Source: Flavobacteriales bacterium (GTDB taxonomy: Bacteria; Bacteroidota; Bacteroidia; Flavobacteriales_F; PHOS-HE28). Taken from it: a stretch of DNA of 64,000 nt. The stretch covers positions 25,494 through 89,493 of the forward strand of contig JABWBQ010000005.1 of the NCBI GenBank assembly GCA_013360395.1, given 5' to 3'. The number at the start of each line of letters is the position of its first letter. Position 1 is the stretch's first letter. A program made the translations under genes and the position numbers. Positions 55,272 through 64,000 of the stretch are shown here, one piece after another. The notes under the pieces were generated by a model that saw only the letters and a list, made by a program, of their open reading frames with translations, did no database searches and had not been told where the DNA came from.

Positions 55272-56534
55272 ATGCCCTACCTCTTCACCTCCGAATCCGT
55301 CAGCGAAGGCCACCCCGACAAGGTCGCCGACCAGATCAGCGATGCCCTCATCGACCACTTCCTCGCCTTCGACCCGCAGAGCAAGGTGGCGTGCGAAACG
55401 CTGGTGACCACCGGCCAGGTGGTGCTCGCCGGCGAGGTGAAGAGCGAGGCCTATCTCGACGTGCAGCAGATCGCCCGCGAGGTGATCGAGCGTATCGGCT
55501 ACACCAAGAGCGAATACATGTTCGAGGCGCACAGCTGCGGCGTGCTCAGCGCGATCCACGAGCAGAGCCCGGACATCAACCGGGGCGTGGTGCGCAAGAA
55601 GGCGGAGGATCAGGGTGCCGGCGACCAGGGCATGATGTTCGGCTACGCCTGCCGCGACACCGACACCTACATGCCGCTGCCGCTGGAACTGAGCCATCTG
55701 CTGCTGCGTGAACTGGCCGCCATCCGCCGCGAGAAGAACAGCCCGATGCCCTACCTGCGCCCCGATGCCAAGAGCCAGGTGACCATCGAGTACAACGACG
55801 ACCACACGCCCAAGCGCATCGACGCCATCGTGGTGAGCACCCAGCACGACGACTTCGACAAGGAGGCCAGGATGCTGGCCAAGATCAAGGCCGATGTGAT
55901 CAACATCCTCATCCCGCGGGTGATCAAGAAGCTGCCCAAGCGGGTGCAGGCCCTCTTCGGCAAGGACATCGCCTACCACATCAACCCCACCGGCAAGTTC
56001 GTGATCGGCGGTCCGCACGGGGACACCGGCCTCACCGGCCGCAAGATCATCGTGGACACCTACGGCGGCAAGGGCGCGCACGGCGGTGGTGCCTTCAGCG
56101 GCAAGGACCCCAGCAAGGTGGACCGCAGTGCGGCCTACGCGGCGCGCCACGTGGCCAAGCACCTGGTGGCGGCCGGCGTGTGCGACGAGTGCCTCGTGCA
56201 GGTGGCCTATGCCATCGGTGTGGCCAAGCCGGTGGGCTTCTACGTGAACACCTACGGCACCGCCAAGGTGAAGCTGAACGATGGCCAGATCGCCAGGGTG
56301 ATCGGCGGCATGAAGGAGTTCGACATGCGCCCCTACTTCATCGAGCAGCGCTTCAAACTGCGCACCCCCATCTACAGCGAGACCGCCGCCTACGGGCACA
56401 TGGGGCGTGAATGCCGGGAGGTGAACAAGACCTTCAACAACGCCGGCAAGATGGTCACCGTGAAAGTGAAGCTGTTCCCCTGGGAGGAGCTCAACGCCGT
56501 GGACGCGGTGCGCAAGGCGTTCAAACTGAAGTAA
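55272..56534 (+). CDS. metK: S-adenosylmethionine synthase
   Basis: 420 residues. Family motifs in order: [20 protein letters not shown] at the start, [12 protein letters not shown] (P-loop-like), [20 protein letters not shown] and [22 protein letters not shown]. It makes SAM from methionine and ATP. A -7-like GTTCTTTG lies at 55243-55250. No SAM riboswitch fold is apparent in the short leader. Confidence 0.97.
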   Translation: MPYLFTSESVSEGHPDKVADQISDALIDHFLAFDPQSKVACETLVTTGQVVLAGEVKSEAYLDVQQIAREVIERIGYTKSEYMFEAHSCGVLSAIHEQSPDINRGVVRKKAEDQGAGDQGMMFGYACRDTDTYMPLPLELSHLLLRELAAIRREKNSPMPYLRPDAKSQVTIEYNDDHTPKRIDAIVVSTQHDDFDKEARMLAKIKADVINILIPRVIKKLPKRVQALFGKDIAYHINPTGKFVIGGPHGDTGLTGRKIIVDTYGGKGAHGGGAFSGKDPSKVDRSAAYAARHVAKHLVAAGVCDECLVQVAYAIGVAKPVGFYVNTYGTAKVKLNDGQIARVIGGMKEFDMRPYFIEQRFKLRTPIYSETAAYGHMGRECREVNKTFNNAGKMVTVKVKLFPWEELNAVDAVRKAFKLK

Positions 56535-56601
56535 TTCCGGCGTCCGACGCCCGGGATCGGAAGAAGCGGCCCGACCAGTTGGCCGGATCGCGCCGGGGAT
56601 C

Positions 56602-56609
56602 TACCTTTG
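56602..56609 (+). promoter_or_regulatory. -7 box TACCTTTG before rplU
   Basis: Perfect TAnnTTTG. It is followed by GGAGAA, a purine-rich ribosome-binding site, 2 bases before the ATG at 56628. Confidence 0.75.
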
Positions 56610-56627
56610 CAGCCCATTTCGGAGAAC

Positions 56628-57152
56628 ATGTACGCCATCATCAACATCCTCGGCCAGCAATACAAGGTGCAGGGCGGCCAGAAGCTGAAGGTGCACCGCC
56701 TCGCCGCCGAGGCCGGCAAGCACGTGGAACTGGACCAGGTGCTGCTGGTGAGCAACGGCTCCACCGTGAGCGTGGGCACCCCCACCGTGGACGGTGCGCG
56801 CGTGGCGGCCAAGGTGCTGGCGCACAGCAAGGGCGACACCGTGCTGGTGTTCAAGAAGAAGCGCCGCAAGGGCTACCAGAAGATGAACGGCCACCGCCAG
56901 GCCATCACCGAGCTGTGGATCGAGGCCATCCTCGGCAAGGGCGAGAAGTTCGACGCCAGCAAGAGCACGGCGCCCGCCCCCAAGGCCGTGAAGGCCGCCG
57001 CTCCCAAGGCCAAGAAGGAGGCCGCTCCCAAGGCCGCCAAGGCGCCCGCCAAGAAAGCCGCCCCGGCCAAGAAAGCCGCCCCCAAGAAGGCGGCGCCCGC
57101 CAAGAAGGCCGCGGCCAAGAAAGCCGCCCCCAAGAAGGACAGCAAGAACTAA
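56628..57152 (+). CDS. rplU: ribosomal protein L21 with a long Lys/Ala/Pro-rich tail
   Basis: 174 residues. Residues 1-103 are a complete L21 (MYAIINILGQQYKVQGGQKL ... FKKKRRKGYQKMNGHRQAITEL). The remaining ~70 residues repeat AAPKK/AAPAKK, resembling histone H1-like basic tails. L21 is normally ~100-105 residues. It is in the rplU-rpmA operon, in the 50S subunit. Confidence 0.95.
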   Translation: MYAIINILGQQYKVQGGQKLKVHRLAAEAGKHVELDQVLLVSNGSTVSVGTPTVDGARVAAKVLAHSKGDTVLVFKKKRRKGYQKMNGHRQAITELWIEAILGKGEKFDASKSTAPAPKAVKAAAPKAKKEAAPKAAKAPAKKAAPAKKAAPKKAAPAKKAAAKKAAPKKDSKN

Positions 57153-57220
57153 GCGCCATCCAGGCACCATCGCTCAATCCCTGACCAGCAACGCCTACGC
57201 CGGGCTACGGCGTCCAAAGC

Positions 57221-57490
57221 ATGGCACACAAGAAAGGTGAAGGCAGCACCAGCAACGGTCGCGAGAGCCACAGCAAACGCCTCGGCGTGAAGATCTACGG
57301 CGGCCAGCAGGCCGTGGCCGGCAACATCATCGTCCGCCAGCGCGGCACCAAGCACCACCCCGGCAAGAACGTGGGCATCGGCGTGGACCACACCCTGTAC
57401 GCCTTGGTGGACGGCGTGGTGGAGTTCCGCACCAAGCGCGGCGAGCGCAGCTTCGTCAGCGTCATCCCCGGCGAGAAGGCCAAGGCCTGA
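57221..57490 (+). CDS. rpmA: ribosomal protein L27
   Basis: 89 residues, complete: [20 protein letters not shown] start, [20 protein letters not shown] core. L27 reaches the peptidyl-transferase centre with its N-terminus. It is 69 bp after rplU, the conserved order. Confidence 0.97.
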   Translation: MAHKKGEGSTSNGRESHSKRLGVKIYGGQQAVAGNIIVRQRGTKHHPGKNVGIGVDHTLYALVDGVVEFRTKRGERSFVSVIPGEKAKA

Positions 57491-57507
57491 TCCCCGACCT
57501 CCCTGTT

Positions 57508-57538
57508 GAACGACCTCCGGCGACCCCGGAGGTCGTTC
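57508..57538 (+). terminator. intrinsic terminator-like hairpin after rpmA
   Basis: 13-bp perfect stem GAACGACCTCCGG / CCGGAGGTCGTTC around a 5-base loop, 18 bp after the stop. No T-run follows, so termination is likely but not certain. Confidence 0.6.
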
Positions 57539-57580
57539 GCGTTCCGGGGCCGGCGCCCCCAGGTCCCCCGGCCCACCCGC

Positions 57581-57588
57581 TACCTTTG
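57581..57588 (+). promoter_or_regulatory. -7 box TACCTTTG before serS
   Basis: Perfect TAnnTTTG match, 24 bases before the serS ATG, downstream of the rpmA hairpin. Confidence 0.75.
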
Positions 57589-57611
57589 CCCTTTCACCGT
57601 CCACCGCCCGC

Positions 57612-58886
57612 ATGCTCGAACTGACCTTCCTGCGCAACCAGGCTGACGAGGCCGAACGGCGCCTCGCGAAACGCAACATCGATGCCCGCGCCGCGCTGGA
57701 CCGCGCCCGCCAACTGGATGAGGAACGCCGTGCCGCCCAGGTGGCCGTGGACGACCGCCAGGCCGAGATCAACGCCCTGAGCCGTTCGGTGGGCGAGCTG
57801 ATGAAGGCCGGCCGGAAAGCCGAGGCCGAGGCCGCCAAGGCCCGGAGCACCATGCTCAAAGAGGGCATGGACCAGTTGCGCACCGTCCTGGAGTCCGCCG
57901 AGCGCGCCCTCACCGACCACCTCCTCACCCTCCCCAACGCCCCCGCGGACCGCGTGCCCGCCGGCCGCACCCCGGAGGACAACGTGGTGGTGGTGCAGGA
58001 GGGCGCCATCCCCGCGCTGGGCCCCGGCGCCAAGCCCCACTGGGAGCTGGGCGAGGAGTACGGCATCCTGCACATGGACCTGGGCGTGAAGCTCACCGGC
58101 GCCGGTTTCCCGGTGTACAGCGGCCAGGGCGCCCGGCTGCAGCGCGCCCTCATCGCCTTCTTCCTCGATCGCGCCACGGCCGCCGGCTACCGCGAGATCA
58201 TTCCGCCGCACCTGGTGAACGGCGCCAGCGCCTACGCCACCGGCCAGCTGCCCGACAAGGAGGGCCAGATGTACCACGCCACGGTGGACGACCTCTACCT
58301 GATCCCCACGGCCGAGGTGCCCATCACCAACCTGTACCGCGACGAGATCGTCGACGCCGCGCGGCTGCCCATCCGCAACGTGGGCTACACCCCCTGTTTC
58401 CGCCGCGAGGCCGGCAGCTACGGCGCGCATGTGCGCGGCCTCAACCGTGTGCACCAGTTCGACAAGGTGGAGATCGTCCGCGTGGAACGGCCCGAGGACA
58501 GCTACGCCGCGCTCGAGGAGATGGTCGAGCACGTGAAGGGCCTGCTGCGCGACCTGGAGCTGCCCTTCCGCCAGCTGCTGCTCTGCGGTGGCGACATGGG
58601 TTTCGCCAGCGCGCTCACCTACGACATGGAGGTGTTCAGCGCCGCCCAGCAACGCTGGCTGGAGGTGAGCAGCATCAGCAACTTCGAGACCTTCCAGAGC
58701 AACCGCCTGAAGCTGCGCTACCGCGGCGAGGACAAGAAACCGCGCCTGGCACACACCTTGAACGGCAGTGCCCTGGCCCTGGCCCGGATCGTGGCCGCCC
58801 TTTTGGAGAACAACCAGTCGCCGGACGGCATCCGCATCCCCGAGGCCCTGCGACCCTACACCGGTTTCGACCGCATCACCCGATGA
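57612..58886 (+). CDS. serS: seryl-tRNA synthetase
   Basis: 424 residues. N-terminal coiled-coil arm (~30-105), then class II core with motif 2 TPCFRREAGSYG and motif 3 GSALALARIVAALLENNQ. Charges tRNA-Ser. Its stop overlaps the next start (ATGA). Confidence 0.97.
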   Translation: MLELTFLRNQADEAERRLAKRNIDARAALDRARQLDEERRAAQVAVDDRQAEINALSRSVGELMKAGRKAEAEAAKARSTMLKEGMDQLRTVLESAERALTDHLLTLPNAPADRVPAGRTPEDNVVVVQEGAIPALGPGAKPHWELGEEYGILHMDLGVKLTGAGFPVYSGQGARLQRALIAFFLDRATAAGYREIIPPHLVNGASAYATGQLPDKEGQMYHATVDDLYLIPTAEVPITNLYRDEIVDAARLPIRNVGYTPCFRREAGSYGAHVRGLNRVHQFDKVEIVRVERPEDSYAALEEMVEHVKGLLRDLELPFRQLLLCGGDMGFASALTYDMEVFSAAQQRWLEVSSISNFETFQSNRLKLRYRGEDKKPRLAHTLNGSALALARIVAALLENNQSPDGIRIPEALRPYTGFDRITR

Positions 58887-59434
58887 GCCGCCACGCACCG
58901 ATCGCCCTGCTCGCCACGTTGCTGCTTGCGCTGGGCGCCTGCACCCGCAACGCGCACCCCGAGCTGCTCGCCGAGGTGGACGTGATGCTGCGCCGCGCCG
59001 ACAGCCTCAAACGCATCGTGGACACCATCGACCTGGCGGCCTACGACCGCATGGATTCCGTGTTCCGCGGCCAGCGTTCCGCCCTGGAGGAACTGCTGAA
59101 GGACACCATGGCCCGGGAGCAGGCCGTGCCCATCGGCAACTACTACCGCGCCATGGACCGCTCCCTGGGGCGCGTGCGCAAGCGGACCGCCGAACTGCGC
59201 GAGGGCCTGGAGCGCAGCAAGGTCCAGCTGGCCGATCTGCGCCACGACATCGGGCGCGACCTGCTGCCCGAGGGGCCGCGCACCACCTACCTGCAGCAGG
59301 AGCGCATGGAGCTGGACCGCCTGGAGAAAGGGGTGACCACCGTGACGCGCAGCGCGGGCACCTGCCGGCGCGAGTGGGAGGCCCGACACCGCGCCATCGC
59401 CGAGCTGCTGGCCGCGCCCGACCCCGCCCCATGA
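58883..59434 (+). CDS. coiled-coil lipoprotein of unknown function
   Basis: 183 residues. Lipobox LALGAC (Cys20). The mature part is mostly charged helix (ELLAEVDVMLRRADSLKRIVDT, YYRAMDRSLGRVRKRTAELREGLERSKVQL), suggesting a coiled coil. No family recognised. It overlaps both neighbours, serS and the TPR gene, by 4 bp, so it belongs to one tightly coupled operon. Confidence 0.75.
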   Translation: MSRHAPIALLATLLLALGACTRNAHPELLAEVDVMLRRADSLKRIVDTIDLAAYDRMDSVFRGQRSALEELLKDTMAREQAVPIGNYYRAMDRSLGRVRKRTAELREGLERSKVQLADLRHDIGRDLLPEGPRTTYLQQERMELDRLEKGVTTVTRSAGTCRREWEARHRAIAELLAAPDPAP

Positions 59435-61290
59435 TGCGCGTGCTGCTGCTGCCGGCCCTGCTGCTGCTCGCTGCGGCCTCCGTGCCCGTGCGTGCGCAGG
59501 ACGGCACCGATGAGCAGCTCGCCGCGCAGTACTTCCAGTCCGGCGACCACGAGAAGGCGATCCTGTACTACGAGCGCCTCTACCGCAGGCAGCCCAACGC
59601 CTTCTTCTACGAGCAGCTTTACAAGAGCCACCTCGCCCTGAAGGACTATCCCCGTGCCGAGAAGCTGGCGCGCGAGCAGATGAAGCGGGACAGCGACCCG
59701 CGCTACGCGGTGGACCTGGGCGTGGTGCTGCGGCTGGCCGGGGAGGAGGACAAGGCGCGGCAACAGTTCGAGAAGGTGCTGCGCGGCATGCGGGCCGATC
59801 AGAACGGCATCCGGCAGGTGGCCAACGCCTTCATCCGCCACAACGAGCACGACCTGGCCCTGGAGGCCTACCAGCGGGGCCAGCGCCTGCTGAAGGAGGG
59901 GCCGGGGTTCCAGTTCGAGATCGCCAACCTGTACGCCATGAAGGGGGATGTGCCCGCCATGACGAGCGCTTACCTGGACCTGCTGACCGTGAACGAAGGG
60001 TACATCCAGGCGGTGCAGAACGGCCTTTCGCGCGCCATCGACTTCACGCGCCGCGACGGGAACACCGACGCCCTGCGCACCGAGCTGCTGCGCCGCATCC
60101 AGCGCAACCCCGAGCGCTCCATCCACCAGGAGCTGCTGATCTGGATGTACATCCAGCAGAAGGACCTGGAGGGTGCCTTCGTGCAATGCAAGGCCCTGGA
60201 CAAGCGCTTCGACGAGGGCGGCGCCCGGCTGATGGACCTGGCCGGGATCGCCCTGGGCAACGGCGACCACGCGACGGCCATGAAGTGCTATGACCACGTG
60301 GTGGGCCTGGGGCGGCGCGACGGCCTCTACGCCAAGGCCCGCATGGGGCAGGTGCGCACCGAAATGGCCCGTCTCACCGCCATGGCCGACCCGCCCGCCG
60401 CCGACCTCGCGGCCCTGCGCACCCGCTACGAGGCCACCCTCGACGAGCTGGGCCGCAGCAAGGCCACCCTGGAACTGATGGAGGACCTCGCCCGCGTGCA
60501 GGCTTACTACCTCAACGACCGCACTGCGGCCACCGCCCTGCTGGAACAGGCCCTGGCACTGCCCGACATCGATGCCGCCGCCCGCGGCCGCATCAAGCTC
60601 CAGCTCGGCGACGTGCACCTCTTCGACGGCGACATCTGGGAAGCCTCCCTGCTGTACAGCCAGGTGGACCTCGACTTCAAGCACGACCCGCTGGGCCACG
60701 AGGCACGGCTGCGCAACGCCAAGGTGAGCTTCTACGCCGGCGACTTCCTGTGGGCCAAGGGCCAGCTCGATGTGCTGAAGGCCTCCACCTCCAAGCTGAT
60801 CGCCAACGACGCCATGGAGCTCAGCCTGCTGATCAGCGACCACATCGGTGCCGACAGCAACAGCACGCCCCTCGCCCTGTTCGCTCAGGCCGACCTGCTC
60901 ACCTTCCAGCGCCGCTTCCCCGAGGCCGTGGCCGTGCTCGACAGCCTGGACCGGGCCTACCCCATGGACGGCATCGCCGACGATGTGCTCTTCCTCCGCC
61001 ACCGCATCGCGCGCGACCGCAAGGCCTACGCCGAGGCCGCCGGATACCTGGAACGCATCGTGGCCGAACACCCGCTGGACATCCTCGTGGACAACGCCCT
61101 TTTCGAGCTGGGCCGCCTGTACGAGGAGCAGCTCAAGGACCCCGCCAAGGCCATGTCCTTCTACGAGAAACTGCTCTTCGAACAACCGGGCAGCATCTTC
61201 GTGCCCGAGGCCCGCGCCCGCTTCCGGCGCCTGCGCGGCGATGCCCCCGACACCGGGCCCACCGACGGCCAAGCCACCCCGCCGCAATGA
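59431..61290 (+). CDS. secreted tetratricopeptide-repeat protein
   Basis: 619 residues. Signal peptide (LLLPALLLLAAASVPVRAQ) and TPR-like helical repeats throughout (AAQYFQSGDHEKAILYYERLY, YPRAEKLAREQMKRD, YLDLLTVNEGYIQAV ... DIWEASLLYSQVDLDFKHDP). It probably scaffolds protein contacts in the periplasm. The family is conserved near serS in Bacteroidota, to my recollection. Fused to its neighbours by ATGA overlaps. Confidence 0.85.
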   Translation: MMRVLLLPALLLLAAASVPVRAQDGTDEQLAAQYFQSGDHEKAILYYERLYRRQPNAFFYEQLYKSHLALKDYPRAEKLAREQMKRDSDPRYAVDLGVVLRLAGEEDKARQQFEKVLRGMRADQNGIRQVANAFIRHNEHDLALEAYQRGQRLLKEGPGFQFEIANLYAMKGDVPAMTSAYLDLLTVNEGYIQAVQNGLSRAIDFTRRDGNTDALRTELLRRIQRNPERSIHQELLIWMYIQQKDLEGAFVQCKALDKRFDEGGARLMDLAGIALGNGDHATAMKCYDHVVGLGRRDGLYAKARMGQVRTEMARLTAMADPPAADLAALRTRYEATLDELGRSKATLELMEDLARVQAYYLNDRTAATALLEQALALPDIDAAARGRIKLQLGDVHLFDGDIWEASLLYSQVDLDFKHDPLGHEARLRNAKVSFYAGDFLWAKGQLDVLKASTSKLIANDAMELSLLISDHIGADSNSTPLALFAQADLLTFQRRFPEAVAVLDSLDRAYPMDGIADDVLFLRHRIARDRKAYAEAAGYLERIVAEHPLDILVDNALFELGRLYEEQLKDPAKAMSFYEKLLFEQPGSIFVPEARARFRRLRGDAPDTGPTDGQATPPQ

Positions 61291-61595
61291 TCGTGTACAA
61301 CGTGACCATCAACGTGGACGCCGAGGTGGCCGAGGAGTGGCTGCACTGGATGCGCACCGTGCATGTGCCCGACGTGATGGCCACCGGCCTGTTCCTGGAC
61401 CACCGCATCATGCGTGTGCTGGCCGACGATGAAGGGGGGCTCACCTACGCCGTGCAATACACCTGCGCCGACATGGCCACCTACGAGCGCTACCGGGACG
61501 GGCACGCCGCGCGTCTGCAGGCCGAGACGCAGCAGCGCTACGGTGGCCGCTTCGCCGCCTTCCGCACCCTGCTGGAAGTGCTGCACACGGCCTGA
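61287..61595 (+). CDS. DUF4286-like small protein
   Basis: 102 residues, one ferredoxin-like alpha/beta domain: MIVYNVTINVDAEVAEEWLH, then TYAVQYTCADMATYERYRDG and AAFRTLLEVL. This matches the Bacteroidota DUF4286 family of unknown function that commonly precedes ksgA. It overlaps the TPR gene by 4 bp. Confidence 0.85.
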   Translation: MIVYNVTINVDAEVAEEWLHWMRTVHVPDVMATGLFLDHRIMRVLADDEGGLTYAVQYTCADMATYERYRDGHAARLQAETQQRYGGRFAAFRTLLEVLHTA

Positions 61596-61611
61596 CCCGC
61601 GCCCGCACCCC

Positions 61612-62385
61612 ATGCACGTCCGCCCCAAGAAGCACCTGGGCCAGCACTTCCTGAAGGAGGACGCCATCGCCGCCCGTGTCGCCGCCGCCCTCAGCGGCCA
61701 CGGCGGCTACCGCCACGTGCTGGAGGTGGGGCCCGGCACCGGGGCCCTCACCCGCCATCTGCTGCGCCGCACCGACATCGACCTCACCGCCATCGAGGTG
61801 GACACCGAGAGCCTGGCCCACCTGCGCGCGGAACACCCGCAGCTGCGGCTCATCGACGGCGACTTCCTGCAGCTGGACCCCGCCGTGCTGGGGGAGGGGC
61901 CCTTCGCCGTGGTGGGCAACTTCCCGTACAACATCAGCACCCAGATCGTCTTCAAGGTGCTGGAGCACCGCGACCGCTGCGCCGAGGTGGTGGGCATGTT
62001 CCAGAAGGAGGTGGCCGACCGCATCCGCGCCGGGCACGGATCGCGGGTGTACGGCATCACCAGCGTGCTGGCGCAGGCCTGGTACGATGTGGAGCTCCTC
62101 TTCCACGTGGAGCCCGGTTCCTTCATCCCGCCCCCCAAGGTGCGCAGCGCGGTGATCCGCCTGCGGCGCAACGCCACCGCACGCCTGGCCTGCGACGAGG
62201 GCGTGTTCCACCGCCTGGTGAAGGCCGCCTTCAACCAGCGGCGCAAGACCCTGGCCAACGCGCTGCGGCACTTCCCCGGTCTGGAGGGCGGCCTGCCCGT
62301 GGCCGTGGCCGGGTGCCGGGCCGAGCAGCTGCCCGTGGAGGCCTTCGTGGAGCTGGCCGCCGCCGCAGGCCGCCCCCCGCGGTGA
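61612..62385 (+). CDS. rsmA: 16S rRNA dimethyladenosine transferase
   Basis: 257 residues. KKHLGQHFLKE at the start, SAM motif VLEVGPGTGALT, catalytic NFPYNIS and the C-terminal FIPPPKVRSAVI. It dimethylates two adjacent adenines near the 16S 3' end. 16 bp after DUF4286; last gene of the serS operon. Confidence 0.96.
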   Translation: MHVRPKKHLGQHFLKEDAIAARVAAALSGHGGYRHVLEVGPGTGALTRHLLRRTDIDLTAIEVDTESLAHLRAEHPQLRLIDGDFLQLDPAVLGEGPFAVVGNFPYNISTQIVFKVLEHRDRCAEVVGMFQKEVADRIRAGHGSRVYGITSVLAQAWYDVELLFHVEPGSFIPPPKVRSAVIRLRRNATARLACDEGVFHRLVKAAFNQRRKTLANALRHFPGLEGGLPVAVAGCRAEQLPVEAFVELAAAAGRPPR

Positions 62386-62401
62386 GCCACCGCCCCCTTC
62401 G

Positions 62402-62409
62402 TAGCTTTG
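62402..62409 (+). promoter_or_regulatory. -7 box TAGCTTTG before mgtE
   Basis: Perfect TAnnTTTG match, 41 bases before the mgtE ATG. Confidence 0.7.
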
Positions 62410-62449
62410 GCCGCCCCACCGCCGGGGCCTCCATGGACCATCCGCCCAC

Positions 62450-63817
62450 ATGTCGTTCGAGCTCACCAAAAGCTTGCTGGACCGCATCCAGAGCGATGTG
62501 GGCGTGGGCCGCGACCAGGACATCCTGGCCGTGCTCAGCGAGCTGCACCCCTCCGACATCGGGGGCGTGCTGGGCCGGCTGAACATCCACGAGGCGCGCT
62601 ACGTGCTGCGCCTGCTGGAGGAGGAGACGGCCGCCGAGGCCATCCTGGAGCTCGACGAGGACCTCCGCGAGCGCCTGCTGGAAGGGCTCACCAGCCAGGA
62701 GATCGCCGACAAGGTGATCGGCCACATCAGCTCCGACGACGCCGCCGACGTGATGGCCGACCTCTCCGAGGCCAAGGCCAAGGAGGTGCTCGACCTGCTC
62801 GACGACGAGGAACAGGCCGATGACATCGAGGAGCTGCTGCGCTACCAGGAGGGCACCGCCGGCGCCCTGATGGCCAAGGAGCTCGTGAGCGTGCGCGCCG
62901 ACGCCTCGGTGGCCCGCGCCATCGTGGAGATGCGTCAGCAGGCCGCCGGAGTGGACCACGTGTACACCGTGTACGTGGTGGACAAGGACGCCCGGCTCGT
63001 CGGCATCCTCCCCTTGAAGGACCTGCTGTTCACCGCCGAGAGCACCCGCACCCTGATCAAGCACATCTGCGAGACCGACGTCGTCCGCGTGCGGGTGGAC
63101 ACCCCGGCCGAGGAGGTGGTGAACCTCATGAAGAAGTACGACATCGTGGTGCTGCCCGTGGTGGACAAGGACGACCGCCTGGTGGGCCGCATCACCTTCG
63201 ACGACGCGATGGACGTGATGCAGGAGGAGGCCGCCGAGGACTACCAGCTGGCCAGTGGTATCAGCGAGGACGTGGACGCCACCGACAGCCCCATCGTGCA
63301 GACCCGTGCGCGCCTGCCCTGGCTCCTGATCGGCCTGGCCGGCGGCGTGCTCAGCTCACAGATCATCGGCATCTACGAGGAGGAGCTGCGCATCGACCCC
63401 AAGATGGCCTTCTTCATGCCCCTGATCGCCGCCACCGCCGGCAACGTGGGCGTGCAGTCCAGCGCCATCGTGGTGCAGGGGCTGGCCGCCGGCACCCTGC
63501 ACCACCTGCAGGTGCGCGCCCGCCTGTGGAAGGAGCTGCGCGTGGCCGTGATCACCGCCCTGATCTGCGGTTCGCTCATCTTCGCCGTCAACCTCGCCCT
63601 GCGCCAGAGCCAGGCGCTGAGCTACACCGTCAGCATCGCCCTGTGCACGGTGATCCTCACGGCCGCCCTCTTCGGCACCCTCATCCCCCTGCTGCTCCAC
63701 CGCGCCAAGGTGGACCCCGCCCTGGCCACCGGCCCCTTCGTCACCACCCTCAACGACATCTTCGGCCTGCTCACCTACTTCACCGTGGGCCACATCATGT
63801 ACGGCCTGTTCCCCTGA
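62450..63817 (+). CDS. mgtE: MgtE-family magnesium transporter
   Basis: 455 residues. N domain (~1-130, EEQADDIEELLRYQEGTAGALM end), two CBS domains (~135-255, with MRQQAAGVDHVYTVYVVDKD), then five TM helices starting PWLLIGLAGGVLSSQIIG with FFMPLIAATAGNVGVQSSAI lining the pore. Imports Mg2+ under CBS-sensed feedback. The next gene begins 3 bases after its stop. Confidence 0.95.
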   Translation: MSFELTKSLLDRIQSDVGVGRDQDILAVLSELHPSDIGGVLGRLNIHEARYVLRLLEEETAAEAILELDEDLRERLLEGLTSQEIADKVIGHISSDDAADVMADLSEAKAKEVLDLLDDEEQADDIEELLRYQEGTAGALMAKELVSVRADASVARAIVEMRQQAAGVDHVYTVYVVDKDARLVGILPLKDLLFTAESTRTLIKHICETDVVRVRVDTPAEEVVNLMKKYDIVVLPVVDKDDRLVGRITFDDAMDVMQEEAAEDYQLASGISEDVDATDSPIVQTRARLPWLLIGLAGGVLSSQIIGIYEEELRIDPKMAFFMPLIAATAGNVGVQSSAIVVQGLAAGTLHHLQVRARLWKELRVAVITALICGSLIFAVNLALRQSQALSYTVSIALCTVILTAALFGTLIPLLLHRAKVDPALATGPFVTTLNDIFGLLTYFTVGHIMYGLFP

Positions 63818-63819
63818 CG

Positions 63820-64000
63820 ATGCGGATCCACTTCCTGGACGAGGTCCATCCCGTGCTGGCGGAAAGGCTCCGGGCGGCCGGCCATGCCTGCATCGCGCAC
63901 GACCATCCGCAGGCGGCGCTGCTCGATGATTGCGACGGCCTGGTGGTGCGCAGCCGGCCCGTCGATGCCGCCGTGGCCGCAGCTGTCCGACGCCCAGGTG
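63820..64000 (+). CDS. 2-hydroxyacid (phosphoglycerate-type) dehydrogenase, N-terminal part
   Basis: About 60 codons in view: MRIHFLDEVHPVLAERLRAAGH, then DDCDGLVVRSRPVDAAV, which is the first lobe of the D-2-hydroxyacid dehydrogenase fold (the V-R-S-R substrate-binding loop). Truncated by the window edge. 3-phosphoglycerate dehydrogenase is the leading guess. Co-directional with mgtE, likely the same transcript. Confidence 0.75.
   Translation, partial: MRIHFLDEVHPVLAERLRAAGHACIAHDHPQAALLDDCDGLVVRSRPVDAAVAAAVRRPG

Noticed and set aside
56960..57145. AAG/GCC-rich repeats considered as a DNA repeat array
   Set aside because: They encode the Lys/Ala-rich L21 tail in frame and are better explained as coding.

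Overview
The window looks like chromosomal DNA from a G+C-rich member of the Bacteroidota, most likely a Flavobacteriales-type lineage. Three things point there. Many genes are preceded by the Bacteroidota -7 box TAnnTTTG just before the start codon (for example 53470, 56602, 57581, 62402). Two large secreted proteins end in what look like type IX secretion sorting domains. A GldA-type gliding ABC ATPase, a Bacteroidota-type MetK and an rsgA/dtd/mazG neighbourhood are also present. No rRNA, tRNA or CRISPR array was recognised.

Layout. 1-4.9 kb: mixed housekeeping and hypothetical genes (a YgiD-type dioxygenase cut by the left edge, an aldehyde dehydrogenase-like protein without a catalytic Cys, a methyltransferase, a CsaA-like protein, LOG). 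5.0-11.1 kb: a complete RND efflux operon (adaptor, pump, outer-membrane factor) with a hairpin repeat between adaptor and pump. 11.1-14.9 kb: a quinone-oxidoreductase-like gene and a doxX / flavin reductase / folE operon, divergent from an ECF sigma factor gene; the same two-block promoter motif faces both ways. 14.9-22.4 kb: DinB, a BRO-type protein, a sialidase, a Na+/H+ antiporter, cardiolipin synthase and a small lipoprotein.

22.4-40.0 kb is the most striking region. An AraC-family regulator is followed by 13 same-strand genes: an SDR, three aldo-keto reductases, a RibD-like reductase, a zinc alcohol dehydrogenase, a cupin, a carboxymuconolactone decarboxylase-like protein, a DUF2255 protein, and a second efflux operon (TolC, RND pump, adaptor, MFS). 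They are served by five promoters. Each carries two GTGA-headed half-sites exactly 21 bp apart, with a -7 box 55-56 bp after the first half-site. I read this as one AraC regulon for detoxifying and exporting reactive carbonyls or similar electrophiles. Two copies of an intergenic repeat, sharing 75 identical bases in inverted orientation, bracket the efflux and dehydrogenase part. A ParE/RelE-type toxin pair lies inside the region and a HepT/MntA pair lies just after it.

40.9-48.5 kb: a GH79-type and a GH2 glycosidase. Between them is a less G+C-rich minus-strand block (WG-repeat protein, small ORF, radical SAM protein, glycosyltransferase), bracketed by a dead copy of the GH2 5' end and the intact GH2 gene. 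48.6-53.4 kb: mazG, dtd, an acid phosphatase and rsgA, split by two secreted-protein genes. 53.5-64 kb: gldA, an outer-membrane barrel, metK, rplU-rpmA, then serS-lipoprotein-TPR-DUF4286-ksgA as a tightly overlapped operon, mgtE, and the start of a 2-hydroxyacid dehydrogenase at the right edge.
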